Source: Antedon mediterranea | Lineage: Eukaryota; Echinodermata; Crinoidea; Comatulida; Antedonidae | Length of the DNA: 60,000 bases | Assembly (NCBI RefSeq): GCF_964355755.1 | Contig: NC_092676.1 | Coordinates: forward strand, 790,288-850,287 | Direction: 5' to 3' | Shown: positions 59,766 to 60,000 of the stretch, in pieces | How the letters are laid out: every line of letters begins with the position of its first letter | How positions within the stretch are numbered: position 1 is the first letter of the stretch | The notes under the pieces: generated by a model | What the model was told of the DNA's origin: nothing | The model's database searches: none | What the model saw: the letters and a program-made list of their open reading frames with translations, nothing else | Made by a program: the position numbers and the translations under genes

Positions 59766-60000
59766 ACTGGCTCACTTTTTATAAAGTTCATTAGACATCG
59801 ACAACATTATAAACACACATCTGCTGTGCACACGAAACTTGTATTTAAATAAATTAAAACATTGCACGCTATCTATGTTGATAATATTAACAGCGCATGC
59901 ACATTTCTATCATAAAAACGTAAGCCGCAGTGAAATGAACAAGCTTATACCATTCAACATTAAAACATTAATCGATATACATAATGACGTAATCTTGAAC

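Overview
The window looks like nuclear DNA of a marine invertebrate deuterostome; an echinoderm is my best guess, hemichordate possible. It is AT-rich, gene-poor and full of small palindromic repeats. The palindromic octamer TAGGCCTA occurs about 21 times by eye, where roughly one would be expected. The only long open frames encode IgSF membrane proteins. The species call is inference: there is no rRNA, mitochondrial or other diagnostic marker here.

Only two genes can be supported, both on the + strand, each a single uninterrupted frame, about 30 kb apart. The first (17301-19979, 892 aa) has a signal peptide, three Ig-like domains, a Ser/Thr-rich stalk, one membrane span and a 465-residue cytoplasmic tail with ten YxxL/V-type tyrosine motifs. 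The second (49608-51518, 636 aa) has the same signal peptide and three-Ig ectodomain with every cysteine in a matching position, a longer mucin-like stalk, one span and a tail of only 14 residues without tyrosine. They are clearly paralogues, nearest in style to the Kirrel/nephrin/nectin-like group. Together they look like a long-tail signalling and short-tail non-signalling receptor pair. That pair, intronless and with an extra conserved cysteine pair around Ig2, is the most interesting biology here.

The rest is non-coding as far as I can see. Family A is a MITE of about 130-170 bp with ends near AAGCTCTGTCTACACTATC (eight copies). One copy is split by a 1.65-kb inverted-repeat transposon that itself holds a 633-bp foldback element. 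Two other copies hold 27-31-bp hairpins flanked by short direct repeats. Family B is a second MITE (about 15 copies) with ends rich in GACGCAACGCAAG and an inner TTGACCAATCAC inverted repeat. One copy sits in the 3' UTR of the first gene, and one has expanded into a 46-48-bp minisatellite upstream of the second. Family C is an 867-bp inverted-repeat element with two related fragments. A retroposon with an 18-bp target duplication lies near the left end.

Minisatellites with units of 11, 12, 20, 27, 40, 46, 51 and 67 bp are scattered through the window, and two of them create long false reading frames. Layout: 1-17 kb gene-free; 17.3-20.3 kb receptor 1; 20-49 kb gene-free repeat-rich DNA; 49.6-51.9 kb receptor 2; 52-60 kb gene-free.
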